Shown piece after piece: positions 1 to 6,200 of a DNA stretch of 6,796 nt. Made by a program: the position numbers and the translations under genes. The notes beneath the pieces are model-generated. The model ran no database searches. It was not told the origin of the DNA and was given only the letters and a program-made list of their open reading frames with translations. The DNA comes from Acidimicrobiia bacterium (GTDB taxonomy: Bacteria; Actinomycetota; Acidimicrobiia; Spongiisociales; ZC4RG35). The stretch spans positions 1 to 6,796 of the forward strand of contig QIDW01000429.1 of assembly GCA_003230435.1 (NCBI GenBank), in the 5' to 3' direction. The first letter of the stretch is position 1; each line of letters opens with the position of its first letter.

Positions 1-491
1 CGGGACTTCATCGTCCCGAGAGGTACGCCCAACGTCTGGGCGGCGTCCGGGAGTGACATACCTTCGATGTCGGAGAGGACGATGGCGCTCCTGAATTCCG
101 GCGGGAGCGAGGCAAGAGCCTCCTGAAGCTCTGGTCGGATGGCGGCAGCTTCGACGGCTTCGTGCGCGGTGTGATCGGCGGGGTCGAGATGCTCCGGCAT
201 TGGCTCGGAGCGGCGTCGTTTCTGCTTTCTCAGCTGGTCATAACAAGTGTTGACGGCGATGCGATATACCCAGGTGCCGAAGGTGGATTTGCCTTCGAAC
301 TGGTGTGCCTTGCGAAACGCGGTGAGGAAGGTCTCCTGGGTGGCGTCTAGAGCCTTTTCCCTGTCTCCCATGATGCGGAGACACACGGAGAAAACCCGAT
401 CCTCATGCGCTTTCATGACCTCTGTGAAGGCCTCGTGATCCCCGTCGGCAACACGCGCCAGGAGTACGGCGTCCTGGGCTGCTGTGGTCAC
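1..491 (-). CDS. sigM: ECF-family RNA polymerase sigma factor, SigM-like (C-terminus beyond window edge)
   Basis: Extracytoplasmic-function sigma factor that would direct RNA polymerase to a stress or envelope regulon. The 163 complete codons visible hold sigma region 2 at about residues 8-93 (GDHEAF, DATQETFLTAFR, the FGTWVYRIAVN core and a basic KQKRRR end). A linker of about 25 residues follows, then region 4 from about 119 (LPPEFRSAIVL, then the helix-turn-helix SLPDAAQTLGVPLGT). The reading frame is open to the left edge, where it is cut in the usual KSRLxR end of the helix-turn-helix, so only a short tail should be missing. The start is GTG at 491, overlapping the TGA of the upstream pseudokinase gene by 4 bp (GTGA). 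No good Shine-Dalgarno precedes it, so translational coupling is likely. The SigM name rests on its position next to an MviN-like pseudokinase, as in mycobacteria (mviN-sigM); the sequence alone shows only ECF. No anti-sigma factor is in view; in mycobacteria it lies downstream, which would be off the left edge. Confidence 0.93.
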   Translation of the reverse strand, partial: MTTAAQDAVLLARVADGDHEAFTEVMKAHEDRVFSVCLRIMGDREKALDATQETFLTAFRKAHQFEGKSTFGTWVYRIAVNTCYDQLRKQKRRRSEPMPEHLDPADHTAHEAVEAAAIRPELQEALASLPPEFRSAIVLSDIEGMSLPDAAQTLGVPLGTMKS

Positions 492-1777
492 GGCAGGAAT
501 CGTACTTCTGATATCGACGCGTAGTACGTCCCATCGGCTTGACGGGGCAAGTCGGTGAGCCACACCATCCAGAAGCCACTTTCACGTGGAGGAAGGTCGA
601 AGAACATCGCTCCGGGAGGAGCCTGAGCACCTGCTATCCGTGCCCACTCATCGAGTTGTGGGTAGAAGGCATCGGACCAGTAGATCTCGAATCGAGTCCC
701 GACGCTAAGTCCGATCAGTTGTATTCGGGCGGGTGTTCCTCTCATGGTGAAGGTCACCCCCACACCGGGCTTGATCCCTGCAAGAGGGTCCTGATAGCGC
801 TCGGTCTGCCAGGAAGTCGTGATGTCACCGTCCACCAGATTGGTCACCGAGTCGTCGTTCTCACCACCGCCCCCAAAAGGGTCAAAAGTGGCGGCGTTCA
901 TGATGGCTACCTCACCGACGGGTGCTGTGGTCGATGGGGGCGGCTCGGTTGCCGTTACCGACGGCGTTGTAGTCGTGACCGGGGTTGGGAGGATGGGCTC
1001 ACCTCCGCCGCCAACGACCCGTCCGAGGGCCACCAGGCCGATGGCCACGATCACCAGGACGATCGCCGAGATGACGAGACGTCGCGAGGCAACCCGCGGC
1101 TCGGCAACCGGCGAGCGGGGAGTGGGGGCGGCCCTCAGAGCTTTCTCGAACTCCGAGGCCGCGAGGTCGCCCGACTGACCCGAGCGAAGGATGCGATCGA
1201 TGCTCCTGGAGAGACCGTCGATTCGCTCAGATGGTGGTGGACCACCCGGCGGCGACCCGGTGAGGGCCGACTCGAGCGCCGCGGCGAGGCTTCTCACATC
1301 GCCGCCGGTATCGGTGCGAGGCTCTCTTCCAAACGCGCCGAGCTTCGCCGCGTGCCCTGCCGAATAGGAAATGGCGGAGAGATCGACAGCCCCATGTGTC
1401 GCGTCGATCTCATGGAGTGCGGCCAGTGCGCCCGCAAGACCGGCGGCGTTGGGCAAGAAGTCAGGTAGCTCGATTGGATGCGACGCGTCGACCCGATCGG
1501 CCACCGTGGAGCCCCCGGTCCATTCAGAGACCGAGTAGGCGCCACCATCCACCTCGGCTACGGCGAAAACTCGTGCGAGATGTGGGTGGGCGACCTTGGC
1601 GGCGTTACCAACCTGGTCAACGAACTGTTTTCGCCTCTTCGACGTCGTTTCAGGCCCGAGGCTTCGCACGAGCACTGGTCGATCCAGGGAGGTGTCTGTT
1701 GCCAGCCACTCCTCGATATCGCCATCGCGGCCTAGACGCATTTCAAGCTTGAACCTGTCGGGTATGGCAGCCGGCAT
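488..1777 (-). CDS. Single-pass membrane pseudokinase with extracytoplasmic discoidin-like domain (MviN C-terminal-like)
   Basis: A 429-residue protein. Residues about 5-214 form a kinase-like fold with every catalytic signature lost: the glycine loop is degraded, the VAVK lysine is Arg (VLVR, R38), HRD reads HGA (A130), the catalytic-loop Asn is Ala (A135), and DFG reads AFG (A148). The activation segment is very short, running straight into GGDVRSLA. One membrane helix (about 234-252) follows the basic pair SRR, predicting an inside N-terminus. A Thr/Pro-rich linker (about 259-288) leads to an outer beta-rich domain (about 290-429; VDGDITTSW, DPLAGIKPGVG, MVWLTDL, ISEVRF) resembling galactose-binding/discoidin folds. 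As I recall it, mycobacterial MviN (Rv3910) ends with the same pseudokinase-TM-outer domain order and similar outer-domain motifs; there PknB phosphorylates it and FhaA binds it to control peptidoglycan synthesis. Here the MurJ flippase part is absent. The ATG at 1777 is chosen because it has a GAGGT 9 nt upstream and lies 5 bp after the acetyltransferase stop. Likely a scaffold or sensor; ligand unknown. Confidence 0.88.
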   Translation of the reverse strand: MPAAIPDRFKLEMRLGRDGDIEEWLATDTSLDRPVLVRSLGPETTSKRRKQFVDQVGNAAKVAHPHLARVFAVAEVDGGAYSVSEWTGGSTVADRVDASHPIELPDFLPNAAGLAGALAALHEIDATHGAVDLSAISYSAGHAAKLGAFGREPRTDTGGDVRSLAAALESALTGSPPGGPPPSERIDGLSRSIDRILRSGQSGDLAASEFEKALRAAPTPRSPVAEPRVASRRLVISAIVLVIVAIGLVALGRVVGGGGEPILPTPVTTTTPSVTATEPPPSTTAPVGEVAIMNAATFDPFGGGGENDDSVTNLVDGDITTSWQTERYQDPLAGIKPGVGVTFTMRGTPARIQLIGLSVGTRFEIYWSDAFYPQLDEWARIAGAQAPPGAMFFDLPPRESGFWMVWLTDLPRQADGTYYASISEVRFLP

Positions 1778-1782
1778 TGCTG

Positions 1783-2499
1783 CTAGACCTCGTATCGGAG
1801 GATTCGAAGCGTGGCGCCGGTGAGGACGAACCCCTCTTTCGAGTACAACCGTCGGGCGTGGACATTCTCCTCGCGGATATTGAGAACCATTGTCTGTGCC
1901 GCCGTTCTTCGCGCCCACGCAAGGGCTGCCCTCACGAGATCAGAACCGATGTTTTTGCCGCTGTGCTCGGGATGAACAGCGATTCGCTGCAAGTAGGAGA
2001 CGTTCCACTGAGCACCCACGATTGCGTACCCGACGGTCTCGGTGTCGCCAACGGTTAGGACCACCGACCGTGTGGTCGAAGCCATGGCCTCCATCAATCC
2101 GGCGAGGCTCATTCGCCAGAATCCCTGGAAGGCGAGGCGATCGATTTCCATGATTGCGTGCCAGTTGGGCGTCTTGGATTCGACGACTGGCGTGGTCGGA
2201 CCCGACCTGTTCGATGTCACGGAGCGCTCCATCACATCGAGGTGAAAGGTTTCTTCATACCCGCACCTCTTCCAGATCCGAGTCGATGACGGGTACAAAG
2301 CGGGCGAATACACGGAGGCTTGACTCAGATCCACCATGTCCTCTGATGCAGCCGCGAGAAAATCATGACTTCCCCGGGCGAGTCTGAGAAAGGCATCGGA
2401 TGTCTCGTCGTTCCATGGCCTGGCATTGGCTCGAGCCCACCCCCGGGAAAGTGTGACGGGTGCTGGCCAACCACCTTCAATACGGAGCCGTGGTGACAT
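1783..2499 (-). CDS. GNAT-family N-acetyltransferase with degenerate N-terminal GNAT-like half
   Basis: A 238-residue acetyl-CoA-dependent acetyltransferase. The C-terminal half (about 112-238) is a full GNAT domain. Motif A (LQRIAVHPEHSGKNIGSDLV, 170-189) carries the pyrophosphate loop, slightly off consensus (SGKNIG where R/Q-G-x-G-x-G/A is usual). Motif B is NVHARRLYSKEGF (212-224), with Tyr219 placed as the usual general acid. The style is RimI-like. The N-terminal 90 residues end in a piece (PSSTRIWKRCGYEETFHLDV, 70-89) that looks like the tail of a second GNAT fold without a CoA loop, as in many two-half actinobacterial GNATs. The substrate cannot be told; protein N-termini, lysines or small amines are all possible. 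It is the first gene of the minus-strand operon with the pseudokinase and sigma factor. The start is taken as ATG at 2499, 18 bp from the divergent deacetylase start; no Shine-Dalgarno is present, so it may be leaderless. A GTG at 2541 would run into the deacetylase gene and adds no recognisable sequence. Confidence 0.88.
   Translation of the reverse strand: MSPRLRIEGGWPAPVTLSRGWARANARPWNDETSDAFLRLARGSHDFLAAASEDMVDLSQASVYSPALYPSSTRIWKRCGYEETFHLDVMERSVTSNRSGPTTPVVESKTPNWHAIMEIDRLAFQGFWRMSLAGLMEAMASTTRSVVLTVGDTETVGYAIVGAQWNVSYLQRIAVHPEHSGKNIGSDLVRAALAWARRTAAQTMVLNIREENVHARRLYSKEGFVLTGATLRILRYEV
1787..1791 (-). promoter_or_regulatory. Ribosome binding site fixing the pseudokinase start
   Basis: GAGGT on the minus strand, 9 nt before the ATG at 1777, lying inside the last two sense codons of the acetyltransferase gene (GAG GTC, then TAG). 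It supports the ATG at 1777 over the longer in-frame start at 1918 and suggests that ribosomes finishing the acetyltransferase can re-start on the pseudokinase. Confidence 0.65.
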
Positions 2500-2503
2500 G
2501 TGT

Positions 2504-2510
2504 GGGAGAG
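2504..2510 (+). promoter_or_regulatory. Ribosome binding site of the deacetylase gene
   Basis: GGGAGAG, 7 nt before the ATG at 2518. It decides for this ATG over the in-frame GTG at 2500, which would place the site inside the coding region. It occupies most of the 18-bp gap between the two divergent start codons, so the plus-strand promoter must lie within the start of the acetyltransferase gene. Confidence 0.6.
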
Positions 2511-2512
2511 TA
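2507..2512 (-). promoter_or_regulatory. Candidate -10 element for a leaderless acetyltransferase mRNA
   Basis: TACTCT on the minus strand fits the actinobacterial TAnnnT -10 pattern and ends 7 nt before the ATG at 2499. Transcription could therefore begin at or next to the start codon, which would explain the missing Shine-Dalgarno. No convincing -35 lies 16-18 bp upstream. It overlaps the ribosome binding site of the divergent deacetylase gene. A six-base degenerate match is weak evidence. Confidence 0.3.
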
Positions 2513-2517
2513 CGACC

Positions 2518-3528
2518 ATGCAGGTTGTTGTTGCGAGCCACCCGTCATCGTTGGAGCACGACACAGGCCGCAATCATCCAGAGCACCCCGATCGAGTTCT
2601 GGCGGTTCGTCGAGGGGTTGATGGATGCGGTCTCGACATCGTCGACATTGAGTCTCCGGAAATCCAGCGGAGCCAGCTCGCCCTCGTCCACGACGCCTCC
2701 TACATCGAGATGATCGAGATGTTCTGCTCGCTGAGTGGAGGAGCCCTCGATATGGACACCGTCGTGTCCGAGCAATCGTGGCAGGCCGCCCTGACCGCGG
2801 CTGGGGGTGTATGGGCGCTCGTCGAGGAGTTGAGGGTACGGTCCGATGCGACCGGCTTCGCGATCTCGAGACCGCCAGGCCACCACGCTCTTCGCGACCG
2901 GGCCATGGGGTTCTGTCTGTTCAACAACATCGCCGTATCAGCGGCCTTGCTGCGTTCATATGGGGAAAAGGTGGCCATTCTCGACTGGGACGCCCACCAC
3001 GGAAACGGAACCCAATCGATGCTCGGTGACGACCCTGGAGTGTTGTACGTGTCGATCCACCAGGATCCGTTCTACCCGTTTGATGGCCATATCCAGGACA
3101 TCGATGCAGGTGAAGCAAAGGGCACCACCGTCAACATCCCGGTGCCGGCGGGTACCGCGGGCGATGTCTATCGCCGGGCGTGGGGGGAGCTTGTGATTCC
3201 CGTGGTGAAGCAGTTCGAACCCGACTGGGTGCTCATCAGCGCCGGATTCGATGGCCACGCCGATGACTCGCTGGCGGAGCTTCAGCTCAAGTCGGACGAC
3301 TTCGGCTGGCTGGCGGCGACTGTGGCCGGAGTCCATCCGGTGAACCGGGTGGTGGCCACTCTGGAGGGTGGTTACGACCTGGAGGCGCTCCAGCAGTCCA
3401 CGATTTCAACTCTCATGGGTCTGGCAGGCATTGCTCCTATATCCGATGAGACAGGAGTCTCGCCTGCAGCCGCCGGGCCCGCCGTGGATAAAGCGGCACG
3501 AGAAATCGCACGTCACTGGAAGGTGTGA
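2518..3528 (+). CDS. Histone deacetylase-family (AcuC/acetylpolyamine deacetylase-like) zinc hydrolase
   Basis: A 336-residue cytoplasmic, zinc-dependent amide hydrolase of the arginase/deacetylase fold, expected to remove acetyl groups from lysines, polyamines or a related amine. All family marks are present. HDTGRNHPEHPDR sits near the N-terminus. RPPGHHA holds the charge-relay pair H122/H123, followed by GFCLFNN. DWDAHHGNG supplies zinc ligands D158 and H160, SIHQDPFYPF follows, AGFD gives the third ligand D245, and LEGGYD carries the transition-state Tyr (Y286). The length is normal for the bacterial family, and nothing is missing. The motif style is that of class II HDAC-like bacterial enzymes (AcuC, HDAH, acetylpolyamine amidohydrolases); which substrate it uses is not visible. 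It is transcribed divergently from a GNAT acetyltransferase with 18 bp between starts, suggesting opposing activities under shared control, as in the known Bacillus AcuA/AcuC pair acting on acetyl-CoA synthetase. A 138-bp gap separates it from the PilT-like gene. Confidence 0.95.
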   Translation: MQVVVASHPSSLEHDTGRNHPEHPDRVLAVRRGVDGCGLDIVDIESPEIQRSQLALVHDASYIEMIEMFCSLSGGALDMDTVVSEQSWQAALTAAGGVWALVEELRVRSDATGFAISRPPGHHALRDRAMGFCLFNNIAVSAALLRSYGEKVAILDWDAHHGNGTQSMLGDDPGVLYVSIHQDPFYPFDGHIQDIDAGEAKGTTVNIPVPAGTAGDVYRRAWGELVIPVVKQFEPDWVLISAGFDGHADDSLAELQLKSDDFGWLAATVAGVHPVNRVVATLEGGYDLEALQQSTISTLMGLAGIAPISDETGVSPAAAGPAVDKAAREIARHWKV

Positions 3529-3666
3529 CCCGAACCTCAGATTCCTGGCTATTTGTGCGACACACCACGTGCAACGCGTACCTCACTGACGGGTTTGAAG
3601 GTCCCTTTTCATCCTCAACCTCGTGGTGAATCCGCCGATAACCAACTGGGACTTACACGGGAAACT
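3529..3666. other. Intergenic gap between deacetylase and PilT-like genes
   Basis: No gene is recognised in these 138 bp. No clear hairpin plus T-run terminator is seen after the deacetylase stop, and no good -35/-10 pair stands out. GGGA at 3659-3662 is a weak Shine-Dalgarno, 4 nt before the ATG at 3667. The gap is the longest non-coding stretch in the window, so it is the natural place for a separate promoter for the PilT-like gene. An in-frame ATG at 3553 exists, but the sequence it adds looks non-coding. Confidence 0.5.
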
Positions 3667-4746
3667 ATGGAAAACAACATTGATGATCTCCTCGGCCGAG
3701 CCGTCGGTGTCGGAGCATCCGACGTCCATCTCAAAGTTGGGTCAGCGCCCATCGTGCGAATAGATGGCGAACTGCGGAGGCTGGACGGCATGGAGCCACT
3801 ACGTCCATCCGATACTCAGGCCTATGCCGAGGGCATATTCACTCCGAAAGCCGCCGATGACTTCAAAGCTGTCGGTACGGCCGATTTTGCATATGGCAAG
3901 CATGAGCTAGGACGATTCCGCGTGACGGCGTTCAGACAGCGTGGCTCGGTCTCAATGGTTCTGCGGAGTGTTGTGCCCGGGTCCAAGACCATCGCCGAAC
4001 TGGGGTTGCCCCGAATCGTCGAGAAAATCGCCGCAGCCAAATCCGGGCTCGTTCTCGTGACCGGTCGATCCGGATCAGGCAAGACCACAACCATTTCTTC
4101 GATGGTCGACTGGATCAACTCCAATCGGGGAGCGGCCATTCTCACAGTCGAGGATCCAATCGAAGTCCTGCACCCTGACAAGCGCTCTGTCGTCGTCCAG
4201 CGCGAAGTCGGGGTCGACACGCCCAACATGGCAGAGGCTGTCCGGGGGGCCATGCGTCACGACACAGATGTGATCATGGTGTCCGAGCTATCCGATCCCG
4301 AAACGGCCCGGGTAGCCATCGACGCCGCCGAGACCGGGCATCTGGTCATCTCTTCGATGCGCACCACCGACCCGGCCGAGACTGTCAGTCGGTTGGTGTC
4401 GATGTTTCCTGACTCACAAAAGGCCGTGATCCGGAGCCAACTTGCCGGTCAGTTACAGGCGATCATCAGCCAGCTTCTGATTGAGACATCGGACTCTGGC
4501 GTGACCCTTGCCTGTGAGGTCCTCACGAACAACGAAAGATCACAGGAGTGGATCATGGGTGGCGAGGAGGCGTCCTTCCTTGTCGAAGTGATCAAGGAGA
4601 GCGGTTTTCATGGGATGCAGACCTTCGATCAAGCGCTGCTCAAGCATGTTGTCGACCGGACGGTTGAGATCGACTCTGCGTTACCTCACGCACGCAACTC
4701 CCACGAGATGAAGGCAAAGGCCCAGGCCGCCGGTATCTCGGTCTGA
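3667..4746 (+). CDS. pilT: PilT-like type IV pilus/secretion hexameric ATPase with altered signature boxes
   Basis: A 359-residue RecA-like motor ATPase of the PilT/GspE superfamily, which as PilT powers pilus retraction at the inner membrane. The N-terminal PAS-like domain (about 1-100) carries ASDVHLKVGSAPIVRIDG, typical of PilT. The ATPase core has Walker A GRSGSGKT (133-140), an Asp box ILTVEDPIE (158-166), the QREVGVDT stretch (178-185), Walker B DVIMVSE (201-207, catalytic Glu kept) and a His box from TGHLV (223). The length is usual. Differences from classical PilT, from family knowledge: the second His-box histidine (LHT) is Arg (MRT, R232), VGE is VSE, and the AIRNLIRE motif tied to retraction is not recognisable (RSQEWIMG in its place), though GMQTFDQAL follows normally. 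ATP binding is probable; retraction activity is uncertain. No pilin or other pilus gene is in view. The start ATG at 3667 fits the usual PilT N-terminus. The gene lies 51 bp upstream of the CCA enzyme and may share transcription with it. Confidence 0.9.
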   Translation: MENNIDDLLGRAVGVGASDVHLKVGSAPIVRIDGELRRLDGMEPLRPSDTQAYAEGIFTPKAADDFKAVGTADFAYGKHELGRFRVTAFRQRGSVSMVLRSVVPGSKTIAELGLPRIVEKIAAAKSGLVLVTGRSGSGKTTTISSMVDWINSNRGAAILTVEDPIEVLHPDKRSVVVQREVGVDTPNMAEAVRGAMRHDTDVIMVSELSDPETARVAIDAAETGHLVISSMRTTDPAETVSRLVSMFPDSQKAVIRSQLAGQLQAIISQLLIETSDSGVTLACEVLTNNERSQEWIMGGEEASFLVEVIKESGFHGMQTFDQALLKHVVDRTVEIDSALPHARNSHEMKAKAQAAGISV

Positions 4747-4783
4747 CCCAAAACCAATCGTTCTCAGACAGGCCCGGCACCGA

Positions 4784-4789
4784 TAACCT
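4784..4789 (+). promoter_or_regulatory. Candidate -10 element before the CCA enzyme gene
   Basis: TAACCT fits the TAnnnT pattern and ends 8 nt before the GTG at 4798. No Shine-Dalgarno lies before that GTG, so a leaderless mRNA starting at the GTG is plausible. The -35 region (around TTCTCA, 4761-4766) is a poor match. The call rests on one degenerate hexamer at a suitable distance. Confidence 0.3.
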
Positions 4790-4797
4790 GCCAGACC

Positions 4798-6195
4798 GTG
4801 ATCCCCAAGCGGCTCGAATTCCTCACATCCGCGGACCTCCCACCCGCACAGCTCAATGAGATCTTCAATAAGGCCGGTGAGGAGCTTTACCTGGTGGGCG
4901 GATCGGTAAGGGACGCGTTTCTCGAACGCCCCCTGGAGGACTTCGATTTCGCGACAAGTGCCCGCCCCGAAGTGGTAGCCAAGCTATTGGAGGGATGGGC
5001 TACCACTGTCTACAAGGTGGGGGAGGCGTTCGGGACCATTGCAGCCCGGAAGGATGGCCACACGGTTGAGATAACGACCTTCAGGAGCGAGGTATACCGC
5101 GACGACTCACGCAAACCCGTCGTTACCTATTCCGACAACATCGAGACCGATCTGAGCCGCAGAGACTTCACGGTCAACGCAGTAGCCCTTTCGATGACCG
5201 AACTCGAGCCCATCGACCCGTATGGAGGTCTTCGCGATCTGGCGGCCATGTTGCTGAAGACACCTCTCGATCCTGAGGTCTCCTTCGGGGACGACCCGTT
5301 GAGGATGCTCCGCCTTTTTCGGTTTCAGGCCATGCTTGATTTCGCGCCCGAAGAATCGGCCGTGGCTGCCGTGCGTAAGATGGCGAAGCGAATCATCTCG
5401 GCCGAGAGGATCAGGGACGAGCTATCGAAGCTGTTGCTGGCTCCAGCGCCCGGTAAGGCGCTACACATGGTTGTGGCCACCGGTCTTGCGGATCATTTTC
5501 TTCCTGAGTTACCCCTGCTCGCCATGGAGCAGGATCCGATGCACAAACACAAAGACGTTCTTGCCCACACCTTTGCTGTCGTCGACAAGGCATCGCCTGA
5601 TCTCGTACTTCGGTTGGCCGCTCTCCTGCACGATGTGGGCAAACCCGATACCCGCGAGTACGGACCTCGCGGCGTGACTTTCCATCATCATGAGGTGGTC
5701 GGTGCGCGATTGACCCGACGCCGTCTCAAGGCGCTCCGCTATCCGAAGGATGTCGTCGACGATGTCAGCCAACTTGTCTTCCTTCACCTGAGACCGCATA
5801 CCCTCAAACTGGGCTGGACCGATTCGGCGGTCCGGCGTTATGTGCGGGACGCCGGTGATCTTCTCGACAGACTCAACGAGCTGGTGCGATGTGATGTCAC
5901 CACGGCCAATCTGCGTCGGGAAACGGCGATTCAGTCACGTATCGACGAGTTGGAGGAGAGGATCCTCGATCTGTCTGCACGCGAGGAATTGGCAAAAATG
6001 CGGCCGCCGCTCGACGGCAATCAGATAATGACCTACTTGAGTATCGAACCCGGTCCTCAGGTTGGCGTGATCATGGACATTTTGCTCGAGAAGCGCATCG
6101 ATGACGGCCCCTACTCAGCAGAGGAGGCGTATCGGATCGTCAGAGAGTGGGCCATCGGCAACGGCGTCCCCGACCCCGGTGTTGCGACTCCCTAG
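4798..6195 (+). CDS. cca: CCA tRNA nucleotidyltransferase with HD domain
   Basis: Class II nucleotidyltransferase (465 residues; called pcnA in mycobacteria) that adds or repairs the 3'-CCA end of tRNAs in the cytoplasm. The catalytic head has LVGGSVRD (32-39), the metal-binding pair D48/D50 in DFDFAT, and RRDFTVNA (121-128). DPLRMLRLFRF (166-176) belongs to the nucleotide-recognition/neck region. An HD phosphohydrolase-type domain follows: HKHKDVLAHTF (249-259), LLHDVGKP (276-283) and FHHHEVVGA (295-303). The tail DGNQIMTYL and PGPQVGVIMDILL (to about 430) is usual for actinobacterial CCA enzymes. The length is normal and the motifs are intact. The HD part could add phosphatase or phosphodiesterase activity, as known for the Escherichia coli enzyme. 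The start is GTG at 4798, with no upstream Shine-Dalgarno. The gene is followed after 5 bp by the membrane nuclease-family gene. Its presence beside the mviN/sigM-like genes matches the mycobacterial order. Confidence 0.97.
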   Translation: MIPKRLEFLTSADLPPAQLNEIFNKAGEELYLVGGSVRDAFLERPLEDFDFATSARPEVVAKLLEGWATTVYKVGEAFGTIAARKDGHTVEITTFRSEVYRDDSRKPVVTYSDNIETDLSRRDFTVNAVALSMTELEPIDPYGGLRDLAAMLLKTPLDPEVSFGDDPLRMLRLFRFQAMLDFAPEESAVAAVRKMAKRIISAERIRDELSKLLLAPAPGKALHMVVATGLADHFLPELPLLAMEQDPMHKHKDVLAHTFAVVDKASPDLVLRLAALLHDVGKPDTREYGPRGVTFHHHEVVGARLTRRRLKALRYPKDVVDDVSQLVFLHLRPHTLKLGWTDSAVRRYVRDAGDLLDRLNELVRCDVTTANLRRETAIQSRIDELEERILDLSAREELAKMRPPLDGNQIMTYLSIEPGPQVGVIMDILLEKRIDDGPYSAEEAYRIVREWAIGNGVPDPGVATP

Positions 6196-6200
6196 GTCCG

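Noticed and set aside
1000..1070. Low-complexity stretch in the pseudokinase gene as a possible repeat element
   Set aside because: It encodes the glycine-rich and Thr/Pro-rich linker and membrane helix of a single protein; no repeat unit is present at the DNA level.
539..1468. Long plus-strand open frame of 309 codons opposite the pseudokinase gene
   Set aside because: Its product is rich in Arg, Gly and His with no motif or domain, and it mirrors the codon bias of the real minus-strand gene, whose product has clear domains.
1778..1918. Longer pseudokinase start at 1918 adding 47 residues
   Set aside because: The added part is low-complexity, overlaps the acetyltransferase gene by about 136 bp and lies upstream of a good ribosome binding site and ATG at 1777 that begins just before the kinase-like fold.
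2500..2541. Longer starts for the deacetylase (GTG 2500) and acetyltransferase (GTG 2541), which would make the two genes overlap
   Set aside because: The deacetylase has a proper ribosome binding site for ATG 2518, and the extra acetyltransferase residues match nothing in the family.
3553..3666. Longer PilT-like start at 3553 adding 38 residues
   Set aside because: The added residues have no similarity to PilT N-termini, while the ATG at 3667 gives the usual family start.
3822..4253. Minus-strand open frame of 143 codons inside the PilT-like gene
   Set aside because: No recognisable domain, and fully covered by a well-supported plus-strand gene with Walker motifs.
4771..4795. Possible hairpin between the PilT-like and CCA genes (AGG/CCT and GGCA/TGCC pairs)
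   Set aside because: The stem is only about 4 bp with a long loop and no following T-run, too weak for a terminator or a riboswitch.
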